Of a DNA stretch of 64,000 nt, positions 43,775-53,170 are shown piece after piece. The position numbers and the translations under genes are program-made. This DNA comes from Vicinamibacterales bacterium. GTDB taxonomy: Bacteria; Acidobacteriota; Vicinamibacteria; Vicinamibacterales; 2-12-FULL-66-21. The stretch covers positions 62,001-126,000 of the forward strand of contig DASSPH010000010.1 in NCBI GenBank assembly GCA_035699745.1. Direction: 5' to 3'. Below the pieces are notes generated by a model. That model was not told where the DNA came from, searched no databases, and saw only the letters and a list, made by a program, of their open reading frames with translations. Position 1 is the first letter of the stretch; every line of letters starts with the position of its first letter.

Positions 43775-45100
43775 ATGCACACCGGCCCAGCGCGCGGCAT
43801 GCGCGACTTCCTCCCGGAGGACGTCCGCCGCCGCCAGTACGTGATCGAGGTCGTGCGCCGCGTGTACGAGCGCTACGGGTTCGAGCCGCTCGAGACGCCA
43901 GCGCTCGAGAACATCGAGACGCTGACGGGCAAGTACGGCGAAGAGGGCAACCAGCTCATATTCAAGGTGCTGCGCCGCGGCGAAGGGGCGGCGAGCGGCG
44001 AGACCGATCTCGCGCTGCGCTACGACCTCACCGTCCCGCTCGCCCGCGTCGTCGCCGAGCACCGCGCCCGGCTGCCGCGCTTCTTCAAGCGCTACCAGAT
44101 CCAGCCGGTGTGGCGCGCCGACCGTCCGGCGCGCGGCCGGTTCCGCGAGTTCTACCAGTGCGACGTGGACGCGATCGGCTCCACCGCGCCGGTGGTCGAG
44201 GTCGAGATGATTGCCGCGGTGAGCGAGGTCCTGCACGCGCTGGGGTTCAAGGACTTCACCGTGCAGGTGAACCATCGCGCGCTGCTGACCGCCATGCTCG
44301 ACGCGGCGGGCGTTCCTGCCGCGAAGCACGCCGACGCGCTGATCGCCATCGACAAGCTGGACAAGATCGGCCGCGACAAGGTGGGGGACGATCTGGTCGC
44401 GCGCGGCCTCGAGCGTGCGGCGGCGGACGCATGTCTCGACGCCTTCGAGCACGTCGACGCGTTCACCGCCATGGTGGGGCGGACCGACGCCGGCGCGGCG
44501 GCGAAGCGCAACGTCGACGAGATCATCGCGCTCACCGACGCCACCGCGGCGCGCGGCCACATCCAGTTCACGCCGCGGCTGGCGCGCGGCCTGTCGTACT
44601 ACACCGGCGCGATCATGGAGGTCTCGGTGCCCGATCTCGCCGGCAGTCTCGGCGGCGGCGGACGCTACGACGGGCTCATCGGCATGTTCTCGGGGGAGCA
44701 GATCCCCGCCTGCGGCTTCTCGCTGGGCCTGGAGCGGATCCTCGTGGTGATGGCCGAGCGCCACATGTTCCCCCCCGAGGTGCAGTCGTCGGGGCCGGAT
44801 GTGCTCGTCACGATCTTCGACCAGCCGCTCGCGGCCGAATCGCTGCGGCTGGCGCGCGAGCTGCGCGGGGCGGATTTGCGCGTCGAGCTGTATCCCGAGG
44901 CGCTGCGCCGCGGCAAGGATCTCGGCAAGGCCTTCAAATACGCCGACGCGCGTCAGGCGGCGTTCGTCGCGGTGCTGGGGGAGGACGAGCTCGCCCGCGG
45001 CGAGGTTAAGATCAAGAATCTGCGCACCGGCGAGCAGCAGTCGGTGCCCAGGGATGTCGCCGCCTCGACCATCGGACCTCGGATATCGGACACTCAATGA
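43775..45100 (+). CDS. hisS: Histidyl-tRNA synthetase
   Basis: Class II synthetase of 441 residues. Motif 2 lies near FKRYQIQPVWRADRPARGRFREFYQCDVD, with the HisRS signatures RYDLTVPLAR, LARGLSYYTGAI and GGGGRYDGLIG, and a C-terminal anticodon-binding domain. TAAACT lies 6 bases before the ATG. It overlaps aspS by ATGA, forming a two-synthetase operon. Confidence 0.96.
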   Translation: MHTGPARGMRDFLPEDVRRRQYVIEVVRRVYERYGFEPLETPALENIETLTGKYGEEGNQLIFKVLRRGEGAASGETDLALRYDLTVPLARVVAEHRARLPRFFKRYQIQPVWRADRPARGRFREFYQCDVDAIGSTAPVVEVEMIAAVSEVLHALGFKDFTVQVNHRALLTAMLDAAGVPAAKHADALIAIDKLDKIGRDKVGDDLVARGLERAAADACLDAFEHVDAFTAMVGRTDAGAAAKRNVDEIIALTDATAARGHIQFTPRLARGLSYYTGAIMEVSVPDLAGSLGGGGRYDGLIGMFSGEQIPACGFSLGLERILVVMAERHMFPPEVQSSGPDVLVTIFDQPLAAESLRLARELRGADLRVELYPEALRRGKDLGKAFKYADARQAAFVAVLGEDELARGEVKIKNLRTGEQQSVPRDVAASTIGPRISDTQ

Positions 45101-46863
45101 GCGTAGAGCCTCTCGGCCAACTGGCCCGCACGCACACGTGCGGGGAACTGAATCTTTCGCACGTCGGTCAGGAGGTCGTCCTGCTCGGCTGGGTGCATCG
45201 CGTCCGCGATCTCGGCGGCGTCATGTTCTTCGACATCCGGGACCGCCACGGCCTGACCCAGGCCGTGGTGCGCGACGCGGCGCTGGAGGAGAAGGCCAAG
45301 CGGCTCCGTCCCGAGTTCGTCGTCGCCATCCTCGGGCGGGTCGACGCCCGCGCGCCCGAAGCGGTGAATCCCAAGCTGAAGACCGGCGAGGTCGAGGTCG
45401 CGGCGCGCGAGATCCGTCTGCTGAACGACGCCAGGACGCCGCCGTTCCCGATCAACGAAGAGACCGCGGTCTCGGAAGAGATGCGGCTGCGATACCGCTA
45501 CCTCGATCTGCGCCGGCCGAAGCTGCAGCAGAACATGATCCTGCGGCACAAGGCGGCGTTCGCGGTGCGCCAGTACTTCGACGAGCAGGGTTTCCTCGAG
45601 ATCGAAACGCCGATCCTGACCAAGTCGACCCCGGAAGGGGCGCGCGACTACCTGGTGCCGAGCCGGGTCCACCCCGGGGAGTTCTACGCGCTGCCGCAGT
45701 CGCCGCAGATCTTCAAGCAGATCCTCATGATCTCCGGGCTGGATCGCTACTTCCAGATCGCCAAGTGCTTCCGCGACGAGGACCTGCGCGCCGACCGCCA
45801 GCCCGAGTTCACGCAGGTCGACCTCGAGATCTCGTTCGCGACCGAGGACCTCGTCTTCTCGATTCTCGAGCCGCTCATGGGACGGTTGATGGCGCTGGTC
45901 GGCCGCGACGCGCCGCCGTTCTTCCGCCGCATGCCGTACGCGGACGCGATCGCGAAGTACGGGTCCGACAAGCCGGACCTGCGCGCCGGCATGGAGCTGC
46001 AGCTGCTCTCCGAGCCCTTTGCCGCGTCAGGGTTCGCGCTGTTCCGCGGCGCGATCGACGCGGGCGGGGAGGTGCGCGGCTTCGTGATTCCGGGCGCCGC
46101 CCGCTACTCGCGCAAGGATCTCGACAACCTGATCGACGAAGCGAAGGGGCTCGGCGCCGCCGCGCTGGTCTGGGCGCGCCACGCCGAGGGCGCGGTGCAG
46201 AGTCCCGCGCTCAAAGCGGCAGGCGAGGACACGATCCGCCGCGCCCTGACGATGGCGGGCGCCGAGGCGGGGGACCTGCTGGTCATGGCCGCGGGCCAGC
46301 ACGATCCGACGGCGCGCCTGCTCGGCCAGCTCCGGCTCAACGTCGCGAAGCGCGAGAACCGCCTCGACCCGAACCGCTACGAGTTCCTGTGGGTCGTCGA
46401 CTTTCCCATGTTCGACTGGCGGGAAGACGAGCAGCGCTGGGAATTCATGCACCATCCGTTCACCGCGCCGCTCGAGTCGGACGCCGCCCGGCTCGAGTCG
46501 GACCCCGGCAGCGTGCGCGCGCGCGCCTACGACATGGTGCTCAACGGCAGCGAGATCGGCGGCGGCAGCATCCGGATCCACGATCAGCGGATTCAGCGGC
46601 TCGTCTTCAAGATGCTCGGCATGTCGGACGAGGAAGCGAAGGCGCGATTCGGCTTCTTCGTGGATGCGCTCGAATACGGCACCCCGCCGCACGGCGGGAT
46701 CGCGCTGGGCCTCGATCGCATCTGCGCCATCCTCGCCGGCGAGGCGTCGATCCGGGAAGTGATCGCGTTCCCCAAGACGGCACAAGCCGTGGATCTGATG
46801 TCGGGCGCGCCGTCGACGGTCGATCCGCGCCAGCTGCGGGAGCTGCACATCCGCCCGCAGTGA
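45097..46863 (+). CDS. aspS: Aspartyl-tRNA synthetase
   Basis: Class II synthetase of 588 residues, the usual bacterial length. An N-terminal OB fold (VLLGWVHRVRDLGGVMF) is followed by motif 2 (CFRDEDLRADRQPEFTQ), a GAD insertion domain, and motif 3 near GIALGLDRI; MHHPFTAP is also typical. Whether it also charges tRNA-Asn cannot be told from this window. Start overlaps the hisS stop. Confidence 0.96.
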   Translation: MSVEPLGQLARTHTCGELNLSHVGQEVVLLGWVHRVRDLGGVMFFDIRDRHGLTQAVVRDAALEEKAKRLRPEFVVAILGRVDARAPEAVNPKLKTGEVEVAAREIRLLNDARTPPFPINEETAVSEEMRLRYRYLDLRRPKLQQNMILRHKAAFAVRQYFDEQGFLEIETPILTKSTPEGARDYLVPSRVHPGEFYALPQSPQIFKQILMISGLDRYFQIAKCFRDEDLRADRQPEFTQVDLEISFATEDLVFSILEPLMGRLMALVGRDAPPFFRRMPYADAIAKYGSDKPDLRAGMELQLLSEPFAASGFALFRGAIDAGGEVRGFVIPGAARYSRKDLDNLIDEAKGLGAAALVWARHAEGAVQSPALKAAGEDTIRRALTMAGAEAGDLLVMAAGQHDPTARLLGQLRLNVAKRENRLDPNRYEFLWVVDFPMFDWREDEQRWEFMHHPFTAPLESDAARLESDPGSVRARAYDMVLNGSEIGGGSIRIHDQRIQRLVFKMLGMSDEEAKARFGFFVDALEYGTPPHGGIALGLDRICAILAGEASIREVIAFPKTAQAVDLMSGAPSTVDPRQLRELHIRPQ

Positions 46864-46890
46864 CAGCCATGCTAGGATCGGCGCAGTAAC

Positions 46891-47859
46891 TTGCCCACTT
46901 CAGCGATACGCAAGATTCAGATTCCCGACGAGGGGGCTGAATCCCTGTTCGGCACCTACGACGAGAACCTCAAGCAGCTCGAAACGCAGTTCGGCGTCCG
47001 CATCCGCACCAGCGGGAACGAGCTGATCGTCGAGGGGGAGCCCGCCGACGTCGCCCGCGCGGAGAAGGTGCTCGACCAACTGTCCAGCTTGATGCGCGGG
47101 GGCTACCGCCTCGGGAAGGGCGACGTGCGTACCGCCGCGACGCTCGTGGCGCAGGACGAAAACGTCGAGCTCGCCGAGTATTTCCTGCGATCGACGACCA
47201 AGGCCGCGGGCGGCAAGCGCCAGGTCACGCCGAAGTCCGTCAACCAGAAGCGTTACCTCGACGCGATCGAAGCCCACGACATCGTGTTCGGCATCGGCCC
47301 TGCCGGCACGGGTAAGACTTACCTGGCGATGGCGCAGGCGGTCTCGTTCCTGCTCGCCAAGCGGGTCAGCCGGATCATCCTCGCCCGCCCTGCGGTGGAA
47401 GCCGGGGAGAAGCTCGGGTTCCTGCCCGGCGACCTGCAGGAGAAGGTGAACCCGTACCTGCGTCCGCTCTACGACGCGCTCTACGACATGATGGAGATGG
47501 AGCGCGCCGAGCGGCTGCTCGAGCGCGGCACCATCGAGGTCGCGCCCATCGCCTTCATGCGCGGCCGCACCCTCAACGACGCGTTCGTGATCCTCGACGA
47601 GGCGCAGAACACGACGTCCGAGCAGATGAAGATGTTCCTGACCCGTCTCGGCTTCGGCTCGAAGGCGGTGATCACGGGAGACGTGACGCAGATCGATCTG
47701 CCGACCGGTCGCACCTCCGGCCTCACCGAGGCGATGAAGGTGGTGGGCAACATCGAGGGGATCGCGTTCGTGCACTTCGACGACAAGGACGTGGTGCGTC
47801 ACGCGCTCGTCCAGCACATCGTGAAGGCGTACGAAGCTTACAGTGGACCCAGACAGTAG
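46891..47859 (+). CDS. PhoH-like ATPase (YbeZ type)
   Basis: 322 residues. A KH-like N-terminal domain (1-90) precedes the PhoH nucleotide-binding domain: Walker [12 protein letters not shown], Walker [12 protein letters not shown], and [15 protein letters not shown]. It works with YbeY in ribosome and RNA maintenance, and ybeY follows with a 17-base overlap. The start codon appears to be TTG at 46891; TAGGAT lies 12 bases earlier. Confidence 0.93.
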   Translation: MPTSAIRKIQIPDEGAESLFGTYDENLKQLETQFGVRIRTSGNELIVEGEPADVARAEKVLDQLSSLMRGGYRLGKGDVRTAATLVAQDENVELAEYFLRSTTKAAGGKRQVTPKSVNQKRYLDAIEAHDIVFGIGPAGTGKTYLAMAQAVSFLLAKRVSRIILARPAVEAGEKLGFLPGDLQEKVNPYLRPLYDALYDMMEMERAERLLERGTIEVAPIAFMRGRTLNDAFVILDEAQNTTSEQMKMFLTRLGFGSKAVITGDVTQIDLPTGRTSGLTEAMKVVGNIEGIAFVHFDDKDVVRHALVQHIVKAYEAYSGPRQ

Positions 47860-48376
47860 CCGCGCCTCCGCCGCGAAGCGGCGCCGGGGGGCCGCGGCGC
47901 ACGACGGCGGGCGGATTCGGATCTCCGTCACGGACGGCCGCGGATCGAGCGCCTCCGCTCCGGGGCTCGCCGCCTGGCTGCAGCGGGTCGCGCCGCGTCA
48001 CGCGCCGCCGGAGCTCACCATCGCGCTCGTCAGCGACGCCCGGATCCGCGCCCTGAACCGGAAGTTCCGGCGCCGGAACGCGGTCACCGACGTGCTCTCG
48101 TTCGAGCCGTCGGATCTCGCGATTGCGACCGGCCGCGCGCGCGCGCAGGCGCGGGACGCCGGCCACGCCTACGCGGACGAGCTCAAGGTCCTCGCCCTGC
48201 ACGGCCTGCTCCACCTGATCGGTTACGATCACGACGACCCGGCCGACCGGGGGCGGATGGACAGGCTCGAACGCCGGCTGCGCGCGAAGGGTGGACTGCG
48301 CGAGAGCCTGATTGAGCGAGCGGCGCGCGCGCGCCCGGGGCAGCGCGCGCGGCGGCGCCCCACGCCTGCACGATGA
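47843..48376 (+). CDS. ybeY: Endoribonuclease YbeY
   Basis: 177 residues. The zinc-site motif [17 protein letters not shown] is intact; [17 protein letters not shown] is the second family block. It matures 16S rRNA 3' ends and takes part in ribosome quality control. The GTG start inside phoH adds a basic N-terminal extension of about 35 residues that is not needed for the fold. It overlaps the next gene by four bases. Confidence 0.93.
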   Translation: MDPDSSRASAAKRRRGAAAHDGGRIRISVTDGRGSSASAPGLAAWLQRVAPRHAPPELTIALVSDARIRALNRKFRRRNAVTDVLSFEPSDLAIATGRARAQARDAGHAYADELKVLALHGLLHLIGYDHDDPADRGRMDRLERRLRAKGGLRESLIERAARARPGQRARRRPTPAR

Positions 48377-49626
48377 TCCCGCTGACGCTGTTCCTGCTCG
48401 CGGTCGCCGCCGTCTACGTCGGCACGATCGAGACGGCCTTCAGCTCGCTGATGAAGCTGTCGCTGCGCCTGATGGCGGAGCGCGGCCGCGACGACCGGCT
48501 CGGCTACTATCTCGACGACCCGATTCAGTTGTTCGTCCCCGCGCGGCTGATGCTCGGGTTGATCTTCTCGCTCGCGACCGTGCTGCTCGCCGTGGTGACC
48601 GGCCGCTCCGGCATCAGCCTGGCCTCGCTGTCCACGCTGCTCGCCTGCGTCGCCGTCTACATCATCCTGTGCGAGCACGTGCTCCCGTCCATCATCGTGC
48701 GCAAGAACCCGGAAGCGGTGCTCGCCGCGATCCTGCCGCCGTTCAGCTTCGTCGCGCAGCTGATGTCGCCGCTCTCGGGCGGTCTCGTGCGCCTGCTGTC
48801 GACCGCGAGGCCGGAGCGCGCCGCGACGCCACAGGAAGCCGCTGACGACGATCAGGGCGAAGTGGCGCACGCCTATCTCGAGGCCGGTGAAGAGCAGGGG
48901 CTGATCGAAGGGGACGAGCGGCGGCTCCTGCAGTCGATCGTCGATTTCGGCGGCACGCTGGCTCGCGAAGTCATGACGCCGCGGCCCGACATCGTCGCCA
49001 TTCAGGCCGACGCCACCGTCGCCGATCTGCGCGCGCTCTTCCGCGAGCAGGAGTACTCGCGGTTCCCGCTGTTCAAGGACAACCTCGACAACATTCTCGG
49101 CGTCATCCGCGTCAAGGACCTCCTGCAGCTGGACGACGCCGCGTCGGCGTCGCAGCCAATCATGCCGCTGGCGCGTCCGGCGACCTTCGTCCCCGAGACC
49201 AAGCGCGTGCCGGAGCTGCTCAAGGAATTCCAGCGGCGCCAGGTCCAGATGGCGATCGTGGTGGACGAATACGGCGGCACCGCCGGCCTGGTCACGATCG
49301 AGGATCTGCTCGAGGAGATCGTCGGCGAGATTCGCGACGAAGACGACGTCGAGTCGGATCCGATCGTCGACGAGGGCAACGGGTCGTACGTGTTCAGCGC
49401 GAAAGTCAGCTTCGACGAGCTTCGCGATCGCCTCGATCTGGAGACCGAGCCCGAAGGGTTCGAGACCGTCGGCGGCTACGTCCTGTCCCGCGTCGGCCGC
49501 GTCCCGGCGGTCGGCGAGACGCTCGAGGTCGACGGCCTGTCGGTCGAAGTGCTCGAGGCCGAGCGGCGCCGCATTCACAAGGTCCGCATCCGCAAAGCCA
49601 GCGAATCCCTCATCCCTCATCCCTGA
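48373..49626 (+). CDS. CNNM/CorC-like membrane protein (hemolysin family)
   Basis: 417 residues: a DUF21 membrane domain with about four helices (1-150), a CBS pair (about 205-330, VMTPRPDIVAI; QMAIVVDEYGGTAGLVT) and a CorC/HlyC domain at the end. Such proteins are linked to Mg2+/Co2+ export. The phoH-ybeY-corC-era order is conserved in many bacteria. The last residues (LIPHP) are encoded by the start of the repeat array that follows. Confidence 0.9.
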   Translation: MIPLTLFLLAVAAVYVGTIETAFSSLMKLSLRLMAERGRDDRLGYYLDDPIQLFVPARLMLGLIFSLATVLLAVVTGRSGISLASLSTLLACVAVYIILCEHVLPSIIVRKNPEAVLAAILPPFSFVAQLMSPLSGGLVRLLSTARPERAATPQEAADDDQGEVAHAYLEAGEEQGLIEGDERRLLQSIVDFGGTLAREVMTPRPDIVAIQADATVADLRALFREQEYSRFPLFKDNLDNILGVIRVKDLLQLDDAASASQPIMPLARPATFVPETKRVPELLKEFQRRQVQMAIVVDEYGGTAGLVTIEDLLEEIVGEIRDEDDVESDPIVDEGNGSYVFSAKVSFDELRDRLDLETEPEGFETVGGYVLSRVGRVPAVGETLEVDGLSVEVLEAERRRIHKVRIRKASESLIPHP

Positions 49627-49630
49627 TCCT

Positions 49631-49810
49631 GAATCCCGGATCGCGCATCCTCATCCCGGATCGGGCATGCTCATCCCGGATCGGGCATCCTCATCCCGGA
49701 TCGGGCATCCTCATCCCGGATCACGGACTGGGATTCGGGATTCGGTCCTGGGATTCGGGATTCGGGACTGGGATTCGGGATTCGGGACTGGGATTCGGGA
49801 TGAGCGATTC
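49631..49810. repeat. 20-bp word arrays in inverted arrangement before era
   Basis: Five exact-length 20-base units based on TCATCCCGGATCGGGCATCC (49631-49730) are followed by four 20-base units based on GGATTCGGGATTCGGGACTG (49731-49810). The inner words of the two halves are inverted versions of each other (ATCCCGGATC against GATTCGGGAT). They fill the whole gap between two coding regions. Confidence 0.88.
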
Positions 49811-49827
49811 AGGATGAGGGATCAGGG

Positions 49828-50742
49828 ATGAAGGATTCGAAGATGCGCGCCGGTTACGTTTCGATCATCGGCCGGCCCAACGCCGGAAAATCCACGCTGC
49901 TCAACCGCCTCGTCGGCGAGAAGATCGCCATCGTCTCGGACAAGCCGCAGACGACGCGGACGCGGATCCTCGGCACGAAGAATTACCCCGGCGGGCAGCT
50001 CGCCTTCGTCGACACCCCCGGCATCCATCGGCCGCTGCACCGCATGAACGTCAGGATGGTCGACGCCGCGATCGAGACCTTGCGCGAGGTGGATGCGGTG
50101 ATGCTGGTCCACGACGCCGCATCGCGTCCGGGCGCCGGCGACGAGTTCGTGTCGCGGCTGCTGCAGGGGGTGACCGTCCCGGTGGTGCTGGTGCTGAACA
50201 AGATCGATCTGATCGACAAGGCGGCGCTGCTGCCGCTGATCGATCAGCTGCGCACGTGGCACGATTTCGCCGACATCGTCCCTGTGTCTGCCGCGACCGG
50301 CGACGGCGTCGAGCAGCTCGAGCGCACCCTGCTGGCGAAGATGCCGGAAGGAGAGCCGCTGTTCGCCGAGGACTACCTCACCGACCAGCCGCAGCGGGTG
50401 ATCGTCTCTGAAACGGTCCGCGAGAAGGTCCTCCACCACACCCGCGACGAACTGCCGTTCTCGACCGCGGTGGTCGTCGACCAGTTCGACGAGCCCGACC
50501 GCCCCGGCGGGCTGCTGCGCGTCTACTGCACGATCCTCGTCGAGACGGAGTCGCAGAAGCCGATCGTGATCGGCCGGGCCGGTTCGATGATCAAGAAGAT
50601 CGGCACCGAGGCCCGCCAGGACCTGGAAGCGTTCTTCGGGTCGAAGGTGTATCTCGACCTCCGGGTGAAGGTGAAGCCTGACTGGCGCGACGACGAGCGG
50701 GTGCTGGACGATCTGGGACTGCCCAGGAGGGGGAGACGGTAG
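49828..50742 (+). CDS. era: GTPase Era
   Basis: 304 residues. G1 GRPNAGKST, G3 DTPGIH, G4 NKID and G5 SAATG are present, with a KH domain at the C-terminus (IGRAGSMIKKIGTEARQDLE). It checks 16S rRNA maturation. The first codons (MKDSKM) derive from the preceding repeat; the ATG at 49843 (MRAGYVS) is the more family-like start. Confidence 0.95.
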   Translation: MKDSKMRAGYVSIIGRPNAGKSTLLNRLVGEKIAIVSDKPQTTRTRILGTKNYPGGQLAFVDTPGIHRPLHRMNVRMVDAAIETLREVDAVMLVHDAASRPGAGDEFVSRLLQGVTVPVVLVLNKIDLIDKAALLPLIDQLRTWHDFADIVPVSAATGDGVEQLERTLLAKMPEGEPLFAEDYLTDQPQRVIVSETVREKVLHHTRDELPFSTAVVVDQFDEPDRPGGLLRVYCTILVETESQKPIVIGRAGSMIKKIGTEARQDLEAFFGSKVYLDLRVKVKPDWRDDERVLDDLGLPRRGRR

Positions 50743-50745
50743 TCA

Positions 50746-50793
50746 ATTCCCAACTGCCAAGGCCCAACTCCCAAAACTCCCAAAACTCCCAAC
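50746..50793. repeat. AACTCCCAA word array after era
   Basis: CCCAACTCCCAAAACTCCCA and flanking copies follow the era stop. The words are the reverse complement of those in the right arm of the element before hisS (43669-43746), so the two loci share a repeat family in opposite orientation. Confidence 0.8.
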
Positions 50794-50936
50794 GTCATCG
50801 TGTGGGCTTTGCGAAGTGAGAGCGATTCTTGTGCTCCACCGCATGCCTAGCGCGCACCACCCGATGGACCGCATCCCGTTGGAACCTTTCTCGTCCTCGA
50901 ACTGAATATCGACAACCGGCGTCAAACCCGGGGGCG

Positions 50937-51509
50937 ATGAGCGATTCGGACGAGGAACTGATGGCCGCCGTGGCGGCTGGGGACCGCGAGGCGTTCGGGG
51001 CGCTGTATCGGCGCCGGCGGGCGGACGTCTACCGGTTCGCGCTGCACATGACCGGGGCCGCGGCGGCGGCGGAAGACGTCGCGCAGGACGTCTTTCTCGC
51101 CGTCATTCGCGACGCGCACCGCTACGCGCCGGATCGCGCGGCGGTGTTGCCGTGGCTGCTCGGGATCGCCCGGAACGTCGCGCGGCGGCGGCTGACCGAG
51201 CGGCGCTACGAGCCGCTGCCCGACGGGACGGCGGAGCCGGCGGTGCACGCCGATCCGCTGGACGGCCTCGCGCGAACGCGGCAGACCCTGGCGCTGCGGC
51301 GCGCGCTCGGCGCGCTGCCGGTGGTCTACCGGGAAGCGGTGGTGCTGTGCGACCTGCAGGAACTGTCGTATCAGGACGCCGCCCATGTAGCGGATTGCGC
51401 GATCGGCACCGTGCGATCGCGCCTGCATCGCGGCCGCCAGATGCTGGCCGCGACATTGCGCCGCGAGCGGCACGCCTTCGGCGGCTGGCCCGCCCCCCAC
51501 TGGCTGTAA
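50937..51509 (+). CDS. ECF-type RNA polymerase sigma factor
   Basis: 190 residues. Region 2 (YRRRRADVYRFALHMTG; AEDVAQDVFLAVIRDAHRY) and region 4 (LPVVYREAVVLCDLQELSYQ; AIGTVRSRLHRGRQML) are complete. It starts a three-gene unit with a membrane protein and a secreted protein of unknown function. The ATG at 50937 is chosen because the domain begins right after it. Confidence 0.9.
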   Translation: MSDSDEELMAAVAAGDREAFGALYRRRRADVYRFALHMTGAAAAAEDVAQDVFLAVIRDAHRYAPDRAAVLPWLLGIARNVARRRLTERRYEPLPDGTAEPAVHADPLDGLARTRQTLALRRALGALPVVYREAVVLCDLQELSYQDAAHVADCAIGTVRSRLHRGRQMLAATLRRERHAFGGWPAPHWL

Positions 51510-51561
51510 CGGATGGCGGAAAGCGGCAAGCGGATAGCGGTAAGCGGATGGCGGAGAGCGG
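51510..51561. repeat. CGG-phased heptamer array
   Basis: Seven consecutive 7-base units (CGGATGG, CGGAAAG, CGGCAAG, CGGATAG, CGGTAAG, CGGATGG, CGGAGAG) plus CGG fill the gap between the sigma factor and the next ATG. Confidence 0.85.
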
Positions 51562-51565
51562 AACC

Positions 51566-52093
51566 ATGAACAAGTTCGGTGACATCGACGATCTCGATCT
51601 CGCGCTGGCGCTGCGGCGCCTGGCCGACGCGGTGGACGTGCCGCCGATCGATCTGCGGCGCGAGGCGGCGTTGATGGCGGCGTTCGACGCGGCGCAGGGA
51701 CGAGTGGAGCCGCAGCGCGGGCGCCGGCTCGCCTGCTGGGGAATGGCGGGGCTCGCGACGGCGGCGGCGCTGCTGATCGCGGTCGGTCTCGCCCCGGTTC
51801 GGGCGGGGCGCCACGGAACCCCACAAGGGGGAAGCCTGGCCATGCACGAGCCTCTTTCCTCCTCCCTCCGTGGCGCTCCGCTCGAGCCCGAGCCGCCCAG
51901 CGAGTTCGTCATCGTTCCCGGGGCCGCTGCGCTGCCCCCGATGGAAAGCGGCGAGCTGGTGCGGATGGACGTCCCGGTGTCGCTGCTGGCGGCGTTCGGC
52001 GTCGTCCCTCCCGCGAACCCCGTCGCGCGGGTGAGGGCGGATCTGATCGTCGGACAGGACGGCCTCCCGCGCGCCGTCCGTCTGGTGGATTGA
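51566..52093 (+). CDS. Putative anti-sigma/regulatory membrane protein
   Basis: 175 residues. An acidic N-terminal cytoplasmic region (1-50) is followed by one transmembrane helix (about 55-78) and a periplasmic part. It lacks the HxxxCxxC zinc motif of common anti-sigma factors. Position directly after an ECF sigma gene and single-pass topology suggest it restrains that sigma factor; no family was recognised. Confidence 0.6.
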   Translation: MNKFGDIDDLDLALALRRLADAVDVPPIDLRREAALMAAFDAAQGRVEPQRGRRLACWGMAGLATAAALLIAVGLAPVRAGRHGTPQGGSLAMHEPLSSSLRGAPLEPEPPSEFVIVPGAAALPPMESGELVRMDVPVSLLAAFGVVPPANPVARVRADLIVGQDGLPRAVRLVD

Positions 52094-52162
52094 GTACGAG
52101 CGGACGGACAGACGGACACCTGTGAGCCCGGCATTCAGTTCGGGCGTGTTGGAGAAACAGCG

Positions 52163-53005
52163 ATGCAGATGATCAGGATCACGAAGCTCACGTGCGCGGC
52201 GCTCCTGGCCGCGTCCCCAATCATGGCCCAGGACGAACCGGGGCGCAGGGCCGCCGCCGAGGTCGCGGCGCGCGTGCCGCTCGAGCGGGCGTTCAAAGGG
52301 GCGCCGTACTCGGCGGACACGCTGATCGAGGGCTCGCAGCAGCTCGCCGACGGCAACCGGATCACGCGCAAGACCACCGGCCGCGTCTACCGCGACAGCG
52401 AAGGCCGGACCCGGCGCGAAGAGGATCGGCCGAACGGCGTCGTCACGATCTCGATCACCGATCCGGTCGCGGGTTACACCTACTCGCTCGATCCGGCCAA
52501 CAAGATTGCGTGGCGGACCGCGATCGGCGCCGCGGGCGCCATCATGAACAAGATCGAAGGCGTGGAGACGACGCAGCCGGACGGCTCGCGGCGGGTCGCG
52601 CTCGAACGGCGCGAAGCCGAAACGGCCGCCGTGGCGGCGCGTGGCGGCGGCGGCGGGGGATTCGGCGGCGCGATGATGCCGGCGATGCGCGGCGGGACGG
52701 CGGCACCGCTCGAGCACAAGGTCATCGAAGGGGTCGCGGTGGAAGGGCGCAAGACGACGACCACGATCCCCGCGGGCCAGGTCGGCAACGAGCAGCCGAT
52801 CACCATCGTCTCCGAGCAGTGGCGCTCGCCCGAGTTGAACCTGCTGATCCTGACGCGCCATTCCGATCCGCGCAGCGGCGATTCGAGCTACCGCCTCCTG
52901 AACATCGTCCGCGCCGAACCGGATCGCTCGCTCTTCATGGTGCCCGCCGACTACACCGTGAGAGAGACCGGCGTCCGCAAGATGCTCGATCAGTCCCGCA
53001 AGTAG
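52163..53005 (+). CDS. Secreted protein of unknown function
   Basis: 280 residues with a signal peptide ending ASPIMAQD. The core (ADGNRITRKTTGRVYRDSEG; YTYSLDPANKIAWR) is beta-rich, with a Gly-rich break near 158-170. I recognise the pattern as common in acidobacterial secreted proteins but know no function. As third gene after the ECF sigma factor it may be part of its output or sensing. Confidence 0.65.
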   Translation: MQMIRITKLTCAALLAASPIMAQDEPGRRAAAEVAARVPLERAFKGAPYSADTLIEGSQQLADGNRITRKTTGRVYRDSEGRTRREEDRPNGVVTISITDPVAGYTYSLDPANKIAWRTAIGAAGAIMNKIEGVETTQPDGSRRVALERREAETAAVAARGGGGGGFGGAMMPAMRGGTAAPLEHKVIEGVAVEGRKTTTTIPAGQVGNEQPITIVSEQWRSPELNLLILTRHSDPRSGDSSYRLLNIVRAEPDRSLFMVPADYTVRETGVRKMLDQSRK

Positions 53006-53014
53006 CGCGCCGCC

Positions 53015-53128
53015 TACTGCTGCCCTGCGCACTGCTGCCCTGCGCGCTGCTGCCCTGCGCACTGCTGCACTGTTGCACTGCGCACTGTTGCACTGATGCA
53101 CCGCGCACCGCGCACTGCGCACTGATTG
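53015..53128. repeat. GCACTGCTGCC word array
   Basis: Repeats of CTGCTGCCCTGCGCA (three near-exact 15-base units), then degenerate GCACTGTTGCACTGC words, fill the gap before mgtE. All are in one orientation. Confidence 0.8.
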
Positions 53129-53170
53129 CTTCGGATCCGCTCAATCGCATGGTAAATTGAGCGGATCTCT

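Noticed and set aside
49631-49810. Direct repeats resembling a CRISPR array
   Set aside because: Units are 20 bases head to tail with no unique spacers, and the second half is inverted; no cas genes are present.
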